Below, piece by piece: positions 39,440-41,667 of a stretch of DNA of 41,667 bases. Position numbers and translations under genes: made by a program. Positions within the stretch are counted from its first letter, which is position 1. Each line of letters starts with the position of its first letter. The notes below the pieces were generated by a model. That model made no database searches. It saw only the letters and a program-made list of their open reading frames with translations, and was not told the DNA's origin. The DNA is from Deltaproteobacteria bacterium (GTDB taxonomy: Bacteria; Myxococcota; JACRCW01): NCBI GenBank assembly GCA_016218805.1, contig JACRCW010000108.1, forward strand, positions 1 through 41,667, in the 5' to 3' direction.

Positions 39440-39655
39440 TCAGGTTGGATGGTGTGCAGGCGCCGCGCCAGCGCGGTCACCGTGCGTCTTTGCTGCGGTT
39501 TCTTGGCGCGGGCGCCGTGGGGTGGTGACAGGTCCGCCACAGCAGGTGTTGCAGCCCGTCACAGGGTGAGACGGCCGTGGGAATCCGGGCGGAAAGGTGG
39601 CGGGGCTTCGGGACGCCGTGGGATAGTGCCGTCCCACTCCATAGGGATGGTGCCC

Positions 39656-40453
39656 ATGACTGATGTCAAGCCCGCCACGTTCAAGATTGACGCCGACGCC
39701 GTGTTCAAGGAGGCGCTGGAGAGCCAGGCCAAACGCGAACAGGCCGCGCCCGAGCCGGGCGCCGGCGAGGTCCCGCTGGAGGTGGCGCCCGCCGCCACCG
39801 GCGAGATCATTGTGGCGGTGGAACCCCCGGCAGCGGAAGCCGGGGCGCCGGAGTTGGCCGCGGCGGCGCCGGAACCGGCGGCCGAGCCGGCACCCGCAGC
39901 CCCGGTGGCCCCCGCGCCGCCGCCCAAGAAGTCACCGCAGGACCTGATCATTGAAGCGCTCATCAAGGGCAAGCAGGAGGCCACCGAGGCGCTCAAGCAG
40001 ACGCAGAAGGAGGCCAAGGACCTGCTGGACGCGCGGGTGCGGTTGCAGGCGGAGTTTGAGAACTACAAGAAGCGCGTGGGCAAGGAGAAACAGGAAGCCC
40101 AGCTGCAGGTCACCAAGAACCTGATGCGGGAGATCCTGCCCGTCATGGACAACCTGGAGCGCGCGCTCAGCCACGTGAACCGCGAGGAGAGCTCGGCGGA
40201 CATGAAGAACCTGCTGGTGGGCATAGACATGGTGGCCAAGCAGCTGGTGGATGCGGTGAAGAAGATCGGTGTGACGGGGTTCACAGCCAAGGGCCAGCCG
40301 TTTGACCCCGGCCGCCACGAAGCTGTCTCGCAGGTGCCCGCCGAGGGCGAAGCGTCCCCCGGGACGGTGGTGGAGGAACACCAGCGGGGGTACATGCTCG
40401 GCGAGGTGCTGCTGCGCCCCGCGCTCGTGGTGGTGGCGGGTCCCAAGGCGTGA
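39656..40453 (+). CDS. grpE: GrpE, nucleotide exchange factor of DnaK
   Basis: 265 residues, longer than usual (about 190) because of an Ala/Pro/Glu-rich N-terminal region (about 20-95) likely to be disordered. The core has a long coiled coil (KQTQKEAKDLLDARVRLQAE), then FENYKKRVGKEKQEAQ, ILPVMDNLERAL and the beta domain with FDPGRHEAVSQVPAEG and GYMLGEVLLRPALVVVAGP, all diagnostic. GrpE releases ADP from DnaK in the cytoplasm. The ATG at 39656 is chosen; one at 39647 would add three residues. No CIRCE element is seen upstream. dnaK follows after 74 bp. Confidence 0.96.
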   Translation: MTDVKPATFKIDADAVFKEALESQAKREQAAPEPGAGEVPLEVAPAATGEIIVAVEPPAAEAGAPELAAAAPEPAAEPAPAAPVAPAPPPKKSPQDLIIEALIKGKQEATEALKQTQKEAKDLLDARVRLQAEFENYKKRVGKEKQEAQLQVTKNLMREILPVMDNLERALSHVNREESSADMKNLLVGIDMVAKQLVDAVKKIGVTGFTAKGQPFDPGRHEAVSQVPAEGEASPGTVVEEHQRGYMLGEVLLRPALVVVAGPKA

Positions 40454-40469
40454 GGCACCGTCGGACGGC

Positions 40470-40500
40470 TTGCACGCTGAAGGGTATGCGGTGCTAGGTA
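40470..40500 (+). promoter_or_regulatory. Possible internal promoter before dnaK
   Basis: TTGCAC (40470-40475) and TAGGTA (40495-40500), 19 bp apart, lie in the grpE-dnaK gap, 27 nt before the dnaK start. The match is moderate and the spacing slightly long. Confidence 0.3.
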
Positions 40501-40527
40501 GTCGTCAGAAACTGGAGACTGGACCAC

Positions 40528-41667
<1,140 letters not shown>

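Noticed and set aside
39540..39660. CIRCE heat-shock operator before grpE
   Set aside because: No TTAGCACTC/GAGTGCTAA pair is present; only a weak 6-bp inverted repeat GGGACG/CGTCCC (39610-39635).

Overview
The window comes from a very GC-rich bacterial chromosome. It carries 35 protein genes, the last cut by the right edge. I see no rRNA, tRNA, CRISPR array or insertion sequence. The best guess is a member of the Myxococcota (former Deltaproteobacteria). The reasons are the many lipoproteins with long Ser, Ser/Gly or Asp-Ala-Gly linkers, the large sigma-54 activators, a PEGA lipoprotein, TonB-like and GGDEF proteins, and -10-like TAnnnT elements placed 6 to 10 nt before several start codons (leaderless-type starts). 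This is inference from style; no marker gene fixes the phylum.

Layout. 132-3406 (minus): a repetitive Ser/Gly lipoprotein, then a TetR regulator and an MGT-type glycosyltransferase in an operon with a clear palindromic operator. 3567-6548 (plus): a TusA-like and a DsrE-like sulfur-carrier protein followed by a hybrid histidine kinase whose PAS domain holds a Cys cluster. 6720-9464: a large lipoprotein with a 35-serine linker, a beta-propeller and two c-type heme sites. 9479-11806 (minus): tex. 11944-15007 (plus): a 34-residue Lys-rich protein, a radical SAM/SPASM protein with a C-terminal PqqD/RRE-like domain, and a protein with a caspase-fold His/Cys signature. 15019-16569 (minus): a glycosidase-like lipoprotein and a small conserved-looking protein. 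16736-23281 (plus): a giant AAA-TPR-sigma54 regulator coupled to a lipoprotein, a membrane protein with an internal repeat, and truA.

23282-23918 is the only long gene-free stretch. It contains a G-rich 21/22-bp minisatellite, a 12-bp perfect hairpin and a promoter for xseA. 23919-27018 (plus): xseA, xseB, a prenyl diphosphate synthase and a SemiSWEET. A REP-like palindrome separates these from a convergent TonB-domain gene. 28454-32746: a lipoprotein, an RlmM-like methyltransferase, and two convergent, overlapping paralogues. Each of the two joins a BpsA-like (branched polyamine synthase) Rossmann domain to a degenerate AdoMet-decarboxylase-like domain. 32819-37198: a single-repeat Gdt1 protein, UspA, an NtrC-type response regulator with its own sigma-54 promoter, a GGDEF cyclase and a phosphofructokinase. 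37339-41667: a CBS-domain protein, a 45-residue membrane protein, an RmlD-like reductase, a PEGA lipoprotein, a small membrane protein, and grpE-dnaK.

Most neighbours are housekeeping or envelope genes without an obvious joint pathway. The groups that look like functional units are the TetR/glycosyltransferase pair, the TusA/DsrE/kinase set, the Lys-rich protein/radical SAM/caspase-fold set, the polyamine-synthase-like pair, xseAB-ispA and grpE-dnaK. All names rest on motif reading by eye, since no database search was possible.
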